A stretch of 64,000 nucleotides of DNA from Thioalkalivibrio sp. ALE31 (GCF_000377405.1 NZ_KB905020.1:372001-436000), one strand, 5' to 3'. Shown: positions 17,439 through 26,260, counted from the stretch's first letter. Notes: generated by a model from the sequence alone, not told the origin. Program-made: numbers and translations.

Positions 17439-18089
17439 TTACGCCGACCCCGGCGCCGCCGCCAACAGATTCCCGATCGTGGGTGCGGCTCGGGTCTCCT
17501 GTTCCACGGTGCGCAGACGATTGGCGCGGAAGATACAGGCCAGGTCGCGCACGGCCTCGTCGAAATCGGCATTGACCACGGTGTAGTCGTACTCGCGGAA
17601 ATGCGTGCAGTCGGATTCGGCGTCGCGCAGGCGGCGCTGGATCACGTCCTCCTCGTCCTGGCCACGGCCGCGCAGGCGGCGCTCCAGCTCGTCGCGCGAG
17701 GGGGGCAGGATGAAGATGGAGTGGGCGTCCGGTACCGCCGCGCGCACCTGGCGCGCGCCCTGCCAGTCGATCTCCAGGATCACGTCGACGCCAGCGTCCA
17801 GGCGCTCGTCGACGCTGGCACGCGCGGTGCCGTAGAAGTTGTCGAAGACCTTGGCGTGTTCCAGTAGCTGCCCGTCCTCGATCATGCCGAGGAAGGTCTC
17901 GGCGGAGACGAAGTGGTAGTGCTGCCCGTCCACCTCGCTGGCGCGCGGCTTGCGCGTGGTGTGCGAGACCGAGACCTCCACGGCCTCCACCGTCTCCAGG
18001 AGCGCCGCGACCAGGCTGGTCTTGCCGGCGCCGGACGGGGCGGAAACGATATAGAGGGTGCCGCGAGCGGCCGGGGTGCTGGCGGTCAT
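17439..18089 (-). CDS. gmk: Guanylate kinase
   Basis: This 216-aa enzyme phosphorylates GMP to GDP. The P-loop is IVSAPSGAGKTSLVAAL (residues about 14-30). The GMP-binding region follows with VSHTTRKPRASEVDGQHYHF, then ILEIDWQGARQVR and the lid FILPPSRDELERRL. I chose ATG 18089 (MTASTPAARG) because it places the P-loop at the family's normal position; the longer frame adds an arginine-rich tail of no known role. First gene of the gmk-rpoZ-spoT cluster, and linked to ppGpp metabolism through the GDP pool. Confidence 0.97.
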   Translation of the reverse strand: MTASTPAARGTLYIVSAPSGAGKTSLVAALLETVEAVEVSVSHTTRKPRASEVDGQHYHFVSAETFLGMIEDGQLLEHAKVFDNFYGTARASVDERLDAGVDVILEIDWQGARQVRAAVPDAHSIFILPPSRDELERRLRGRGQDEEDVIQRRLRDAESDCTHFREYDYTVVNADFDEAVRDLACIFRANRLRTVEQETRAAPTIGNLLAAAPGSA

Positions 18090-18191
18090 GGACGTGTCCG
18101 CGGAACCTGAACGTGATCGGGACCTGGCGGTCTCCCGGGCGGGCCGTTTGCGGCGAGCCACAGGCGGGTAGCCAGGGTCAAAGAAGAAGGT

Positions 18192-18268
18192 TGGTCGGAG
18201 TGAAAGGATTCGAACCTTCGACCCCTGCCTCCCGAAGGCAGTGCTCTACCAAGCTGAGCTACACTCCG
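18192..18268 (-). tRNA. tRNA-Pro (CGG anticodon)
   Basis: Read on the minus strand, the 7-bp acceptor stem CGGAGTG/CACTCCG, D-arm, anticodon arm CTGCC-TTCGGGA-GGCAG and T-arm GGTTCGAATCC fold into a standard cloverleaf. The anticodon CGG reads CCG proline codons. The genomic sequence encodes the 3' CCA (18192-18194) with discriminator A. It sits alone between gmk and ispB. Confidence 0.96.
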
Positions 18269-18347
18269 AACCGAGCCCGCTATTATGCCGAGCCTCTCCG
18301 GGCGTGTCCATGCCCCCGCAGGATGAAAATCGGGTCGGGCGCGGTCG

Positions 18348-19316
18348 TCAGTGGTTGCGCCCGACGGCGAAGCGGGCGAGGTCGATCAGCGCCTGGCGGT
18401 GCGGTGAGTCGGGCAGGGTGGAGATGGCCTCGATCGCGGCGTCGGTTTCCGCCTCCGCGCGGGACCGGGTATAGGCCAGGCCGTCCGTCCCGTGCACCAC
18501 TTGCAGCACCGTGTCGACCCGGTCGCGCCCGCCGTCCTCGATGGCCTGGCGCACGATCGCCTGCTGCTCCGGTGTGCCGACGCGCAGGGCGTGGATCAGC
18601 GGCAGGGTGGGCTTGCCCTCGGCGAGGTCGTCCCCCATGCGCTTGCCGGTGACCTCGTCATCCGAGGAGTAGTCGAGGACATCGTCGATCAGCTGGAAGG
18701 CGGTGCCCAGATGCATGCCGTAGCGCGCCAGCGCCTGTTCGTCGGCCTGCGGGCGTTCGCCCAGGATTGCGCCCAGCTGGCAGGCGGCCTCGAACAGCTT
18801 GGCGGTCTTCGACTGGATCACGTGCATGTAGCGCTGCTCGTCGACGTCGGCGTCGTGGCAGTTCATCAGCTGCATGACCTCGCCCTCGGCGATCACGTTG
18901 GTCGCGTGGGAGAGGATCTCCATCACCCGCATGGAGCCGACCTCGACCATCATCTCGAACGCGCGCGAGTAGAGAAAGTCGCCCACCAGCACCGCGGCCT
19001 CGTTGCCGAAGATATGGTTGGCGGTCTCGTTGCCGCGGCGCATCTCGGAGGCGTCGACCACGTCGTCGTGCAGCAGGGTCGCGGTATGGATGAACTCCAC
19101 CACCGCCGCCAGCGTGACGGGGTCCTGGCCCTGCACATGGCAGGCGCGCGCGGACAGCGTGGCCAGCAGCGGCCGCAGGCGCTTGCCGCCCGAGTGGATG
19201 ATGTAATGCCCGAGCTGGTTGATCAGCACCACCGGCGAGCTCAGGCGCTCGCGGATGCACTGATCGACGGCCTGCATGTCGTCGGCCGCCAGTTCTCGGA
19301 TCGCGTCAATGGACAT
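18348..19316 (-). CDS. ispB: Octaprenyl (polyprenyl) diphosphate synthase
   Basis: This 322-aa protein closely matches E. coli IspB (323 aa). It has the first aspartate-rich motif LLHDDVVDASEMRRG (residues about 84-98), the second FQLIDDVLDYSSDD (about 210), and the IPP site GGKRLRPLLA. It builds the isoprenoid side chain of ubiquinone. ATG 19316 (MSIDAIRELAADD) reproduces the E. coli N-terminus; upstream in-frame ATGs add a Pro/Arg-rich extension. Placement divergent from rplU-rpmA is conserved in gammaproteobacteria. Confidence 0.96.
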   Translation of the reverse strand: MSIDAIRELAADDMQAVDQCIRERLSSPVVLINQLGHYIIHSGGKRLRPLLATLSARACHVQGQDPVTLAAVVEFIHTATLLHDDVVDASEMRRGNETANHIFGNEAAVLVGDFLYSRAFEMMVEVGSMRVMEILSHATNVIAEGEVMQLMNCHDADVDEQRYMHVIQSKTAKLFEAACQLGAILGERPQADEQALARYGMHLGTAFQLIDDVLDYSSDDEVTGKRMGDDLAEGKPTLPLIHALRVGTPEQQAIVRQAIEDGGRDRVDTVLQVVHGTDGLAYTRSRAEAETDAAIEAISTLPDSPHRQALIDLARFAVGRNH

Positions 19317-19567
19317 GGGGGTAGGCAAGCGGGCTCTGAGAGTGGTCGGGAGGGGCGCAGGCATGCTAGGGAAACGCCACCGAATGTACAAGCTCGCGCG
19401 GGTGCGGGCGCGGCTCGTCCCCCGGCGTCCCTGTCGTTCGCGCGCGCCGGGGGCAGGCTGGTCCCGGCATTGACCCGCAAGCGAAGCGCTGCTAGCATTT
19501 CCGCCCTTTCGCGAGACCAGTCCCGTCGGCTGGTCCACACAAGGTATCGCAACGGAGTCCCAGGGAA

Positions 19568-19879
19568 ATGTACGCGATCATCGCAACAGGTGGTAAACAG
19601 TACCGCGTCGCCGAAGGCGACGTGATTCGCATCGAAAAGCTCGAGGCCGAGGCCGGTTCCGAGGTCGAATTCGACCAGGTGCTGATGGTCGGTGCGGGTG
19701 ACGATGTCCGCGTCGGGGCCCCGCTGGTGGACGGTGGCAAGGTCACCGCCAAGGTCGAAGACCATGGCCGCGCCAAGAAGGTCCACATCATGAAATTCCG
19801 GCGGCGCAAGCATTCCCAGAAGCAGATGGGGCACCGCCAGCACTACACCACCGTGCGCATCACCGGCATCGCCGGCTGA
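19568..19879 (+). CDS. rplU: 50S ribosomal protein L21
   Basis: The product has 103 residues, starting [20 protein letters not shown] and ending with the basic [19 protein letters not shown], both classic L21 features. It binds 23S rRNA. It is first of the rplU-rpmA pair, with a 251-bp upstream region divergent from ispB that must hold the ribosomal promoter. GGAG-like bases (CGGAGTCCCAGGGAA) precede the ATG. Confidence 0.98.
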   Translation: MYAIIATGGKQYRVAEGDVIRIEKLEAEAGSEVEFDQVLMVGAGDDVRVGAPLVDGGKVTAKVEDHGRAKKVHIMKFRRRKHSQKQMGHRQHYTTVRITGIAG

Positions 19880-19908
19880 TCGGCGCAGGCATTCAGGAGA
19901 ACTGAACC

Positions 19909-20169
19909 ATGGCACATAAGAAGGCAGGCGGGAGTACCCGCAACGGGCGCGATTCCGAGAGCAAACGCCTTGGCGTGAAGCGCTTTGGCGGTCAGGTCGT
20001 GCGCGCCGGCAACATCCTCGTTCGTCAGCGCGGGACGCAGTATCATCCCGGCGAGGGCGTGGGTTGCGGCAAGGACCATACGCTGTTCGCCAAGGTCGAC
20101 GGCCAGGTCGTCTTCAAGGTGGGCGGTCCGCACAACCGTCGTTTCGTGAGCGTCCAGCCGCAGCAGTAA
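19909..20169 (+). CDS. rpmA: 50S ribosomal protein L27
   Basis: The product has 86 residues and begins [20 protein letters not shown], the L27 tail that reaches the peptidyl-transferase centre. It continues through [20 protein letters not shown] and [20 protein letters not shown] precedes ATG 19909, 29 nt after rplU. In most relatives the GTPase gene obgE follows. Here a 300-bp palindromic repeat element starts only 9 nt after the stop and obgE is absent. Confidence 0.98.
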   Translation: MAHKKAGGSTRNGRDSESKRLGVKRFGGQVVRAGNILVRQRGTQYHPGEGVGCGKDHTLFAKVDGQVVFKVGGPHNRRFVSVQPQQ

Positions 20170-20178
20170 GCCGGCCGG

Positions 20179-20481
20179 CTAGGGAGACGCTGATTGAATC
20201 GCACGTCCGCGTTGGTGCCCCCTGTTTTCCGAGACAAGGCGCGTCGTGCAGCGGGTAGTGGTTCTACCCGCAAGTGGCGCAACGCAGGCTCGGGGAACAG
20301 GGGGCACCAACCCGACAAGTGATTGAAAGAGCGGGCTCGGCCGCCCGTTGTTGATCGAAAACGGGCGCGCACACGGCGTTGCGGCTCCCTTGTGCAGAAT
20401 GACTGCACGGCGGTCACCGCGCCTTGTTCGCACGCAAAAGCGACTCGAGCGCGGACGCGCGATTCAATCAGCGTCTCCTTA
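20179..20481. mobile_element. TIR element copy 1 (non-coding, ~303 bp, MITE-like)
   Basis: Near-perfect terminal inverted repeats of about 32 bp begin CTAGGGAGACGCTGATTG and close with the mirrored sequence. Inside are a long hairpin (GTTGGTGCCCCCTGTT at 20211-20226 with AACAGGGGGCACCAAC at 20296-20311), a nested hairpin GCGGGTAG-TGGTT-CTACCCGC (20251-20271), and a smaller GTGCAG-AATGA-CTGCAC. No ORF of note. Related copies lie at 42709, 63385 (inverted) and, as ends only, 32317. It starts 9 nt after the rpmA stop and could act as its terminator. Mobility is inferred from the terminal repeats and copy number. Confidence 0.85.
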
Positions 20482-20555
20482 ACGCCCCGGGGCGGCGCAA
20501 CGCCGCCCCTTTCGGGTACCATGCGCGACCCTGTATCCCGCGCAGACCGTGTCCC

Positions 20556-21890
20556 ATGAACCAGACCCAGACGCTGATCCTCGGCGCCCCCCAGATTCTC
20601 CCGGTCATCCCCCGCGACACCATCTTGCGGGATCACGCCCTGATCATCCGCGACGGCGTCATCCAGGCGATCGAGCCCACGGAGACCGCACGCGCCCGAT
20701 ACCCCGATGCGGAGTACCGCGACCATCCCGGGCACGCCCTGATTCCCGGCCTGGTCAATGCCCATACCCACTCGGGCATGAGCCTGCTGCGGGGCATCGG
20801 CAGCGACCACACCCTGATGGACTGGCTCAAGCGCTACATCTGGCCGGCCGAAGGCAAGCTGCTCTCGCCCGAGTTCGTGCGCGCCGGCACCCGGCTCTCG
20901 GTCGCGGAGATGCTGCGTGGCGGCACCACCTGTTTCAGCGACATGTACCTATTCGTGGAGGACGCGGCACGAGTGGTCGACGAGACCGGTATCCGCGCTT
21001 CCCTGGGCCTGACCGTGTTCGATTTCCCCACCCCCTGGGCGAGCACGGCCGACGAGTACTTCCAGCGCGGCGCCGACGTGGTGACCGCCTGGGGCCGACA
21101 CGAACGGATCGCCTTCAATGTGGCCCCGCACGCGCCCTACACCGTTGGCGATGCGAGCCTGGAGCGCGTGGCCGATCGCGCGCGCGAACTCGACGCCCCG
21201 ATTCACATGCATGTCCACGAGACGGCCAGCGAGGTCGCCGACGCCGTCCGTGACCACGGCGAACGGCCCTTGGCGCGCCTCGCCCGACTCGGCATGCTGG
21301 ACCAGCCCTTCATCGCCGTGCACATGACCCAGGTGGACGAATCCGACCTCGACCAGCTGCGCGACCGGCCGGTGTCCGTCGCCCACTGCCCGGAATCCAA
21401 CCTGAAGCTGGCGTCCGGGTTCTGCCCCGTCGCGCGTCTGCAGGAAGCCGGGATCACGGTCGGCCTGGGCACCGATGGCACCGCCTCCAACAACGATCTG
21501 GACATGATCGGCGAGATGCGCACCGCCGCCCTGCTGGCCAAGGCCGTCAGCGGCGACGCCGCGGCGCTGCCCGCCGCCTCGGCCCTGGAGATGGCCACTC
21601 TCGGCAGCGCCCGCGCCCTGGGGCTGGACGACCGCATCGGTTCGCTGGAGCCCGGCAAGGAGGCGGACGTGGTCGCGGTGGACCTGCAGGCCCTGGAGCT
21701 GCAGCCGGCGCACGACCCCAGCGCGCAAATCGTGTATGCCGCCACGCGGGATGCCGTACGCGACGTCTACGTGGCCGGACGCCCGTTGCTGCGCGACCGG
21801 GAACTGCTTACGCTGAACGTGCAGGACCTCCGCGCCGAAGCCGATGACTGGCGCATCCGGGTGCTGGAAACCCAGCAGCCCATTGCCTGA
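20556..21890 (+). CDS. mtaD: TRZ/ATZ amidohydrolase: methylthioadenosine/adenosylhomocysteine deaminase
   Basis: This 444-aa zinc amidohydrolase shows the metal motifs VNAHTHSGMSLLRG (residues about 65-78), IHMHVHETASEV (about 215), AVHMTQVD (about 250) and GLGTDGTASNNDLDMIGEM (about 303). The last two fit deaminases of 5'-methylthioadenosine or S-adenosylhomocysteine. I chose ATG 20556; an upstream in-frame start would lie inside the repeat element. It heads the mtaD-ubiG-mupP run known from Pseudomonas. Removal of SAH by-product fits the SAM-dependent UbiG next door. Confidence 0.9.
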   Translation: MNQTQTLILGAPQILPVIPRDTILRDHALIIRDGVIQAIEPTETARARYPDAEYRDHPGHALIPGLVNAHTHSGMSLLRGIGSDHTLMDWLKRYIWPAEGKLLSPEFVRAGTRLSVAEMLRGGTTCFSDMYLFVEDAARVVDETGIRASLGLTVFDFPTPWASTADEYFQRGADVVTAWGRHERIAFNVAPHAPYTVGDASLERVADRARELDAPIHMHVHETASEVADAVRDHGERPLARLARLGMLDQPFIAVHMTQVDESDLDQLRDRPVSVAHCPESNLKLASGFCPVARLQEAGITVGLGTDGTASNNDLDMIGEMRTAALLAKAVSGDAAALPAASALEMATLGSARALGLDDRIGSLEPGKEADVVAVDLQALELQPAHDPSAQIVYAATRDAVRDVYVAGRPLLRDRELLTLNVQDLRAEADDWRIRVLETQQPIA

Positions 21891-21905
21891 GGGGAAACCG
21901 ATCCC

Positions 21906-22649
21906 ATGAGCCCGCAGACTCAATCCCGTTCGCAGACGCACGCCAACGTCGATAGCGCCGAGATCCACAAGTTCACGCACCGGGCCCGCGAATGGTGGGA
22001 CCCCAACGGCCCCTTCGCCACGCTGCATGCGATCAATCCGCTGCGCCTGGAGTGGATCGACGCCCAGGCCGACCTGACCGGCAAGAAGGTGCTGGACGTC
22101 GGCTGCGGTGCCGGCATCCTGTCCGAGGCGATGGCGGTGCGCGGCGCGCACGTCACCGCCCTGGACGCCGGTGCCGAACACCTGGAAGTTGCCCGCGAGC
22201 ACGCCCACGAGGCCGGGCTGGAGATCCACTACCTGCATACCACCGCCGAGGCCCATGCCGAACACCACGCCGGCGACTACGACGTGGTCACCTGCCTGGA
22301 GATGCTGGAACACGTGCCCGACCCCGAAGCGGTCATCGATGCGCTCGTGAAGCTCGTGCGTCCCGGCGGCTGGCTGTTCCTGTCCACGATCAACCGCACG
22401 CCGCGGGCCTTCGCCGAGGCGATCGTCGGGGCCGAATACCTGCTGAACATGCTGCCCGCCGGCACCCACGAGTACGGCCGCTTCATCCGGCCCTCGGAAC
22501 TGGGCGCCGCGCTGCGCCGCCATGGGTTCGAGGTCACCGCGATGACCGGGCTGACCTATTCGCCTCTCAGCGGTCGCTACCGCCTGGTGGGGCGCACCGA
22601 CGTGAACTACCTCATGGCCGCCCGCCGGGGCGACGACACCCCCGCATGA
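21906..22649 (+). CDS. ubiG: Ubiquinone biosynthesis O-methyltransferase
   Basis: This 247-aa SAM methyltransferase carries out both O-methylations of ubiquinone synthesis in relatives. It shows IHKFTHRAREWWDPNGPF (the UbiG-specific N-terminus), motif I VLDVGCGAGILSEAMA (residues about 63-78), CLEMLEHVPDPEAVI and FLSTINRTPRAF. It starts 15 nt after mtaD, and its stop overlaps the next gene's ATG by 4 nt (ATGA), so the three genes are probably one operon. Size and motifs match E. coli UbiG. Confidence 0.96.
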   Translation: MSPQTQSRSQTHANVDSAEIHKFTHRAREWWDPNGPFATLHAINPLRLEWIDAQADLTGKKVLDVGCGAGILSEAMAVRGAHVTALDAGAEHLEVAREHAHEAGLEIHYLHTTAEAHAEHHAGDYDVVTCLEMLEHVPDPEAVIDALVKLVRPGGWLFLSTINRTPRAFAEAIVGAEYLLNMLPAGTHEYGRFIRPSELGAALRRHGFEVTAMTGLTYSPLSGRYRLVGRTDVNYLMAARRGDDTPA

Positions 22650-23335
22650 CGCGCCATCTGGGTTCGCTCCTGTTCGATCTCGACGGGACGCTGCTGGATA
22701 CCGCGCCGGACATGCACGCGGCACTGGTCACCCTGATGGCCGAGTACGACCGTGCGCCGCTCCCTTTCCACGCGGTGCGCAACCATGTCTCCCACGGCTC
22801 GCAGGCCCTCGTCGCACTCGCCTTCCCCGACGCCGATGTCGACTTCACGGAGCACCTGAAGAAGCGCTACCTGGAGATCTACGCCCACGACTTGTGCCAG
22901 GCCACCGCCCTGTTCCCCGGGCTCGCCGAGCTCCTGGACCGCTGCGAGGCCCGGGGCTGGTCCGTCGGCGTGGTCACCAACAAGCCGGGCTGGCTCACCG
23001 ATCCACTGCTGGAGGCGCTCGGCCTGCGGGCACGCATGGCGGCCGTTGTCAGCGGCGATACCCTGCCTCAGCGCAAGCCTGACCCCGAACCCATGTGGCT
23101 GGCGGCGCGGCAAACCGGCCTGCCCCCGGAGCGCCACTGCTACTGGGGCGATGCCGAGCGCGACATCGCGGCCGGACGCGCCGCCGGCATGCCCACCCTG
23201 ATCGCCAACTGGGGCTACATCGACGCGGACCAGCAGCCGGATCAATGGGGCGCCGACGGCGCCCTGGAGCAACCCGACGATTTCTGGGCCTGGTACAACG
23301 GCGCCCCCGCCCCGGAGCGCAGCCTTGCCGGCTGA
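22646..23335 (+). CDS. mupP: HAD phosphatase MupP/Gph family
   Basis: This 229-aa HAD hydrolase has motif I LLFDLDGTLLDTAPDM (residues 8-23), motif II VGVVTNKPGW and motif IV CYWGDAERDIAAGRAAGM. It belongs to the phosphoglycolate phosphatase/MupP group. The position directly after ubiG matches mupP of Pseudomonas, which dephosphorylates N-acetylmuramate 6-phosphate in cell-wall recycling. That context favours MupP, but Gph activity cannot be excluded. Start ATG 22646 overlaps the ubiG stop. Confidence 0.8.
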   Translation: MTRHLGSLLFDLDGTLLDTAPDMHAALVTLMAEYDRAPLPFHAVRNHVSHGSQALVALAFPDADVDFTEHLKKRYLEIYAHDLCQATALFPGLAELLDRCEARGWSVGVVTNKPGWLTDPLLEALGLRARMAAVVSGDTLPQRKPDPEPMWLAARQTGLPPERHCYWGDAERDIAAGRAAGMPTLIANWGYIDADQQPDQWGADGALEQPDDFWAWYNGAPAPERSLAG

Positions 23336-23368
23336 TCACGCCCGCCACCCCGCGGGGGCTGATGGTTG

Positions 23369-24232
23369 ATGGAACCCCGGATCCGCCAGGCCTATCGCCA
23401 CTGCCGTCAGCGTGCCACGGCGCACTACGAGAACTTCCCTGTGGCCTCCTGGTTGCTGCCCGGCCGCCTGCGCGACCCGGTGGCGGCGATCTACTGCTTT
23501 GCCCGCGACGCCGACGACCTGGCCGACGAGGACCCGCGCCCGGTGGAAGAGCGCCGCCAGGCACTGCTGGCCATGCAGGAACGCGTGCAGATCCTGGAGG
23601 ACCCGGCCGCGGAACGCGATCCCGAATGGATCGCCCTGGCGGATGCCCGCGCCCGTTTCAACCTGCCGGCGGCCCCGTTCTCCGACCTGATCGATGCCTT
23701 CCTGCAGGACCTCGACCAGACGCGCTACGCGACCTTTGGCGAGGTGATGGACTACTGCCGGCGTTCGGCCAACCCGGTCGGGCGGCTGCTGCTGCATCTG
23801 AACGGGAACCCGACCGAGGAAATGCTGGGCCATTCCGACGCTATCTGCTCGGCCCTGCAACTGATCAACTTCTACCAGGACCTGCAGCAGGACCTGGAGG
23901 AGAACAACCGCATCTACCTCCCGCAGGAAGAGATGGATCAGTACGGCGTTACCGAGGCCATGCTCGCGGCCGGAAAGACCACCTTCCAGCTACGCAATCT
24001 GATGCAGTTCCAGTACGCCCGCGCCGATCGCCTGCTGCGGGCCGGCGCGCCCCTGGGCGGGATGCTGCGCGGGCGCCTGGGGCTGGAAATCCGCGCCATC
24101 ATCAATGGCGGCGCCCGCATCCTCTGGCGCCTGCGCCAGCAGGACGACGTCTTCGCCCGCCCGCGCCTGCGCACCCGCGACGCCTGGATCATCCTGAGCC
24201 ACAGCCTGCGCCCGCGTCGGCGGAGCCGGTGA
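23369..24232 (+). CDS. hpnC: Squalene synthase HpnC (hydroxysqualene-forming)
   Basis: This 287-aa trans-isoprenyl diphosphate synthase of the squalene/phytoene family has CFARDADDLADEDPRP (first Asp motif, residues about 43-58) and LQLINFYQDLQQDLEENNRI (second motif, about 167-186). In the HpnCDE route, HpnD makes presqualene diphosphate from farnesyl diphosphate, HpnC converts it to hydroxysqualene, and HpnE reduces that to squalene. ATG 23369 is preferred to the in-frame TTG immediately before it. hpnC is separated here from hpnD-hpnE by hemN and two small genes. No hopene cyclase is in the window. Confidence 0.9.
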   Translation: MEPRIRQAYRHCRQRATAHYENFPVASWLLPGRLRDPVAAIYCFARDADDLADEDPRPVEERRQALLAMQERVQILEDPAAERDPEWIALADARARFNLPAAPFSDLIDAFLQDLDQTRYATFGEVMDYCRRSANPVGRLLLHLNGNPTEEMLGHSDAICSALQLINFYQDLQQDLEENNRIYLPQEEMDQYGVTEAMLAAGKTTFQLRNLMQFQYARADRLLRAGAPLGGMLRGRLGLEIRAIINGGARILWRLRQQDDVFARPRLRTRDAWIILSHSLRPRRRSR

Positions 24233-24280
24233 CGAGCGGTCTTCTAACCCCCCATACGCCTCCGTGTAGTGTCCTTCGCG

Positions 24281-24478
24281 TCAGGCAGCGATACCCTCGA
24301 CCGTGAGATGCTGCGGGTCCGTCCGTTCGCTCGCGTGTTCAAAGGTGATGGCGCACACCTCTCCTTCCGCGTCGACATCCAGGGTCGTGTTTTCATCGAG
24401 GGAACGCGTTTCCGCCACGCGATCGCCTCGAAACTCGATGTAAAGCGTGTCCGTATCCCCGAAATACTGCAGCTTCAT
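24281..24478 (-). CDS. DUF2283 family small protein, 65 aa
   Basis: MKLQYFGDTDTLYIEFRGD with a C-terminal TVEGIAA is the usual DUF2283 pattern: a short strand-rich protein that reads 'Y-x-x-x-x-D-x-L-Y-I-x-F'. The ATG at 24478 overlaps the stop of the upstream DUF4258 frame by 4 nt, so the two are coupled. Such pairs are common and sometimes described as toxin-antitoxin-like, but no activity is established. It sits on the minus strand between hpnC and hemN. Confidence 0.8.
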   Translation of the reverse strand: MKLQYFGDTDTLYIEFRGDRVAETRSLDENTTLDVDAEGEVCAITFEHASERTDPQHLTVEGIAA

Positions 24479-24712
24479 CGTCTGAACCCTCGATCAAAAA
24501 AGGCGTTGTGAACGGTTTCCCCGTCCGCCAACAGCACGACACGCAGGTAGCGTCCTTCTGCCTCGTCTATCAAAGCCCATCGGCGGATCCGTCCATCGCC
24601 CTGCACTTCTTCGTACAGCGGCTCGTCGATCGCCTGAACGATCCATTCGTCCCGGATCATACGCCGATCGGGTCGTCGCCCTTACGGCTTCGAAATAGCG
24701 TGTCGTCTTCAC
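24475..24712 (-). pseudogene. DUF4258 family gene with a one-base frameshift near its 5' end
   Basis: From GTG 24712 the frame reads MKTTRYFEAVRA, the normal DUF4258 N-terminus, then goes off-family. The rest of the family sequence (MIRDEWIVQAIDEP ... DGETVHNAFFDRGFRR) continues in another frame. Removing one A (complement of T near 24676, within GACGAC) joins them as FEAVRARPDRRMIRDEW. The downstream part could still be translated from ATG 24660 as a 61-aa product lacking the first strand. Either a real mutation or a sequencing error. The intact 3' end overlaps the DUF2283 start. Confidence 0.75.
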
Positions 24713-24780
24713 CGCAACATCCTTGTTGGCGGTTGTGCTCCCTCAAGTCTTTCGGCGACCCCGCATCGCCGTCAAGTCCG

Positions 24781-26169
24781 TCACACCACTTTGCTGTAGC
24801 GTGGCTGGCCTTCGGTGGCCAGATAGGCGTCGAAAGCCATGGCCACATTGCGCAGAAGCAGGCGGCCGCGCGGCAGCACATCCAGCCGGCCCTGCTCGAT
24901 CCGCACCAGGCCGTCGGCCTGCATGCCCTGGAGCCGTTGCAGCGCGTCTCCGAACACCTCGGCGAAGACGATCCCGTGGCGCGCCTCGATCGCGGCAAAG
25001 TCGATCCGCGAGTGGCACATCAGCTCGCTGATCACGTCGCGCCGCAGGCGGTCGTCGGCACTCAGCTCCAGCCCCCGAAAGACCGGGAGGCGGCCCGCAT
25101 CCAGGCGGGCGTAGTAGGCATCCAGCTCGCGCAGGTTCTGGCTGTAGGTCGCGCCGACCTTCCCGATGGCCGTGGGACCCAGCGCCACGAGGTCGTACTC
25201 CGCACGGGTGGAATAGCCCTGGAAGTTGCGCTGCAGCGTCCCGGCTCGCTGTGCCTCGGCCAGCTCGTCGTCCGGCAAGGCAAAGTGATCCATCCCGATG
25301 TAGACGTAGCCCGCCGCGGTCAGCCGCTCGATGGTCGTCTTTAAGATCGCGAGCTTCTCGGCCGCATCGGGCAGGTCCGCCTCGCGAATCTGGCGCTGCG
25401 TCTTGAACATCTGCGGCAGGTGGGCGTAGTTATAGATCGCCAGGCGTTCCGGGCGCAGTTCGAGGGCACGCTCCAGGGTGCGGGTGTAGGTCTCCACCGT
25501 CTGCAGCGGAAGCCCGTAGATCAGGTCGAAGTTGGTGGACTCGAACCCATGGGCCCGGGCCTGCTCGACGGCGCGCGCGGTGACCTCGAAGGGCTGGATG
25601 CGGTTGACCGCCCGCTGCACATCCGGATCGAAGTCCTGCACCCCGAGGCTGATGCGGTTGAACCCCAGTTCGCCCAGCAGCGGTATCGTCCCGGGTCGCA
25701 CCGCGCGCGGGTCGATCTCAATGGAGAATTCGCGCGCGGCACTGGCATCGAGACGGAAGTGGCGCCCGAGCAACGCCATCACCGATCGCAGGTCCTCGTC
25801 CCCGAGATAGGTCGGCGTTCCCCCGCCGAAGTGCAACTGCCCCACCGTGCGCTCCGCGTCAAACAGCTCGCCCTGCAGCGCGGCCTCGCGTTCCAGATAC
25901 GCGAGATAGCGCTGCGCCCGCTGGTAGTTGCCGGTAATGACCTTGTTGCAGGCGCAATAGAAACAGACCGTGTCGCAGAACGGGACATGCACGTAAAGCG
26001 ACAGCGGACGCGCCGGGTCCGCCCCATTGGTGGCCTGCGCCGCCTCGGCATACGCGCGGTCGTTGAAACCCTCGTGGAACTGGGGTGCCGTGGGATACGA
26101 CGTGTAGCGAGGTCCGCTCACGTCATAGCGACGCAGGATCTCCGGATCAAATACCAGGCGCTGCTCCAT
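24781..26169 (-). CDS. hemN: Oxygen-independent coproporphyrinogen III dehydrogenase
   Basis: This 462-aa radical-SAM enzyme has the cluster motif PFCDTVCFYCACNKV (Cys-x3-Cys-x2-Cys, residues about 63-77), followed by HFGGGTPTYL (SAM site) and the HemN C-terminal region. It converts coproporphyrinogen III to protoporphyrinogen IX in haem synthesis without O2. Start ATG 26169. An FNR/Anr-like site at 26247-26260, 78 bp upstream, fits induction at low oxygen. Length matches E. coli HemN (457 aa). Confidence 0.96.
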   Translation of the reverse strand: MEQRLVFDPEILRRYDVSGPRYTSYPTAPQFHEGFNDRAYAEAAQATNGADPARPLSLYVHVPFCDTVCFYCACNKVITGNYQRAQRYLAYLEREAALQGELFDAERTVGQLHFGGGTPTYLGDEDLRSVMALLGRHFRLDASAAREFSIEIDPRAVRPGTIPLLGELGFNRISLGVQDFDPDVQRAVNRIQPFEVTARAVEQARAHGFESTNFDLIYGLPLQTVETYTRTLERALELRPERLAIYNYAHLPQMFKTQRQIREADLPDAAEKLAILKTTIERLTAAGYVYIGMDHFALPDDELAEAQRAGTLQRNFQGYSTRAEYDLVALGPTAIGKVGATYSQNLRELDAYYARLDAGRLPVFRGLELSADDRLRRDVISELMCHSRIDFAAIEARHGIVFAEVFGDALQRLQGMQADGLVRIEQGRLDVLPRGRLLLRNVAMAFDAYLATEGQPRYSKVV

Positions 26170-26246
26170 CGGGTCCCCCTCGAGCGTGTACCGCCCATTT
26201 TAGGCATCGGATCATCACAGGCTACGACCACGGCCCGGTAGCGGGC

Positions 26247-26260
26247 TTGATACAGGTCAA
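26247..26260. promoter_or_regulatory. FNR/Anr-type box upstream of hemN
   Basis: TTGATACAGGTCAA differs from the consensus TTGAT-N4-ATCAA at one position. It lies in the 179-bp divergent region between hemN (start 26169) and hpnD (start 26349), 78 bp from hemN and 89 bp from hpnD. FNR control of hemN is well known in gammaproteobacteria; use by hpnD is possible but unproven. Confidence 0.7.

Noticed and set aside
20424-20556. Upstream in-frame extension of mtaD
   Set aside because: The extra residues ([10 protein letters not shown]...) come from the TIR element. The same peptide appears upstream of purF, so it is repeat-derived, not protein.
24281-24712. Functional toxin-antitoxin system
   Set aside because: DUF2283/DUF4258 pairs are common but activity is not established, and the DUF4258 frame is broken here.
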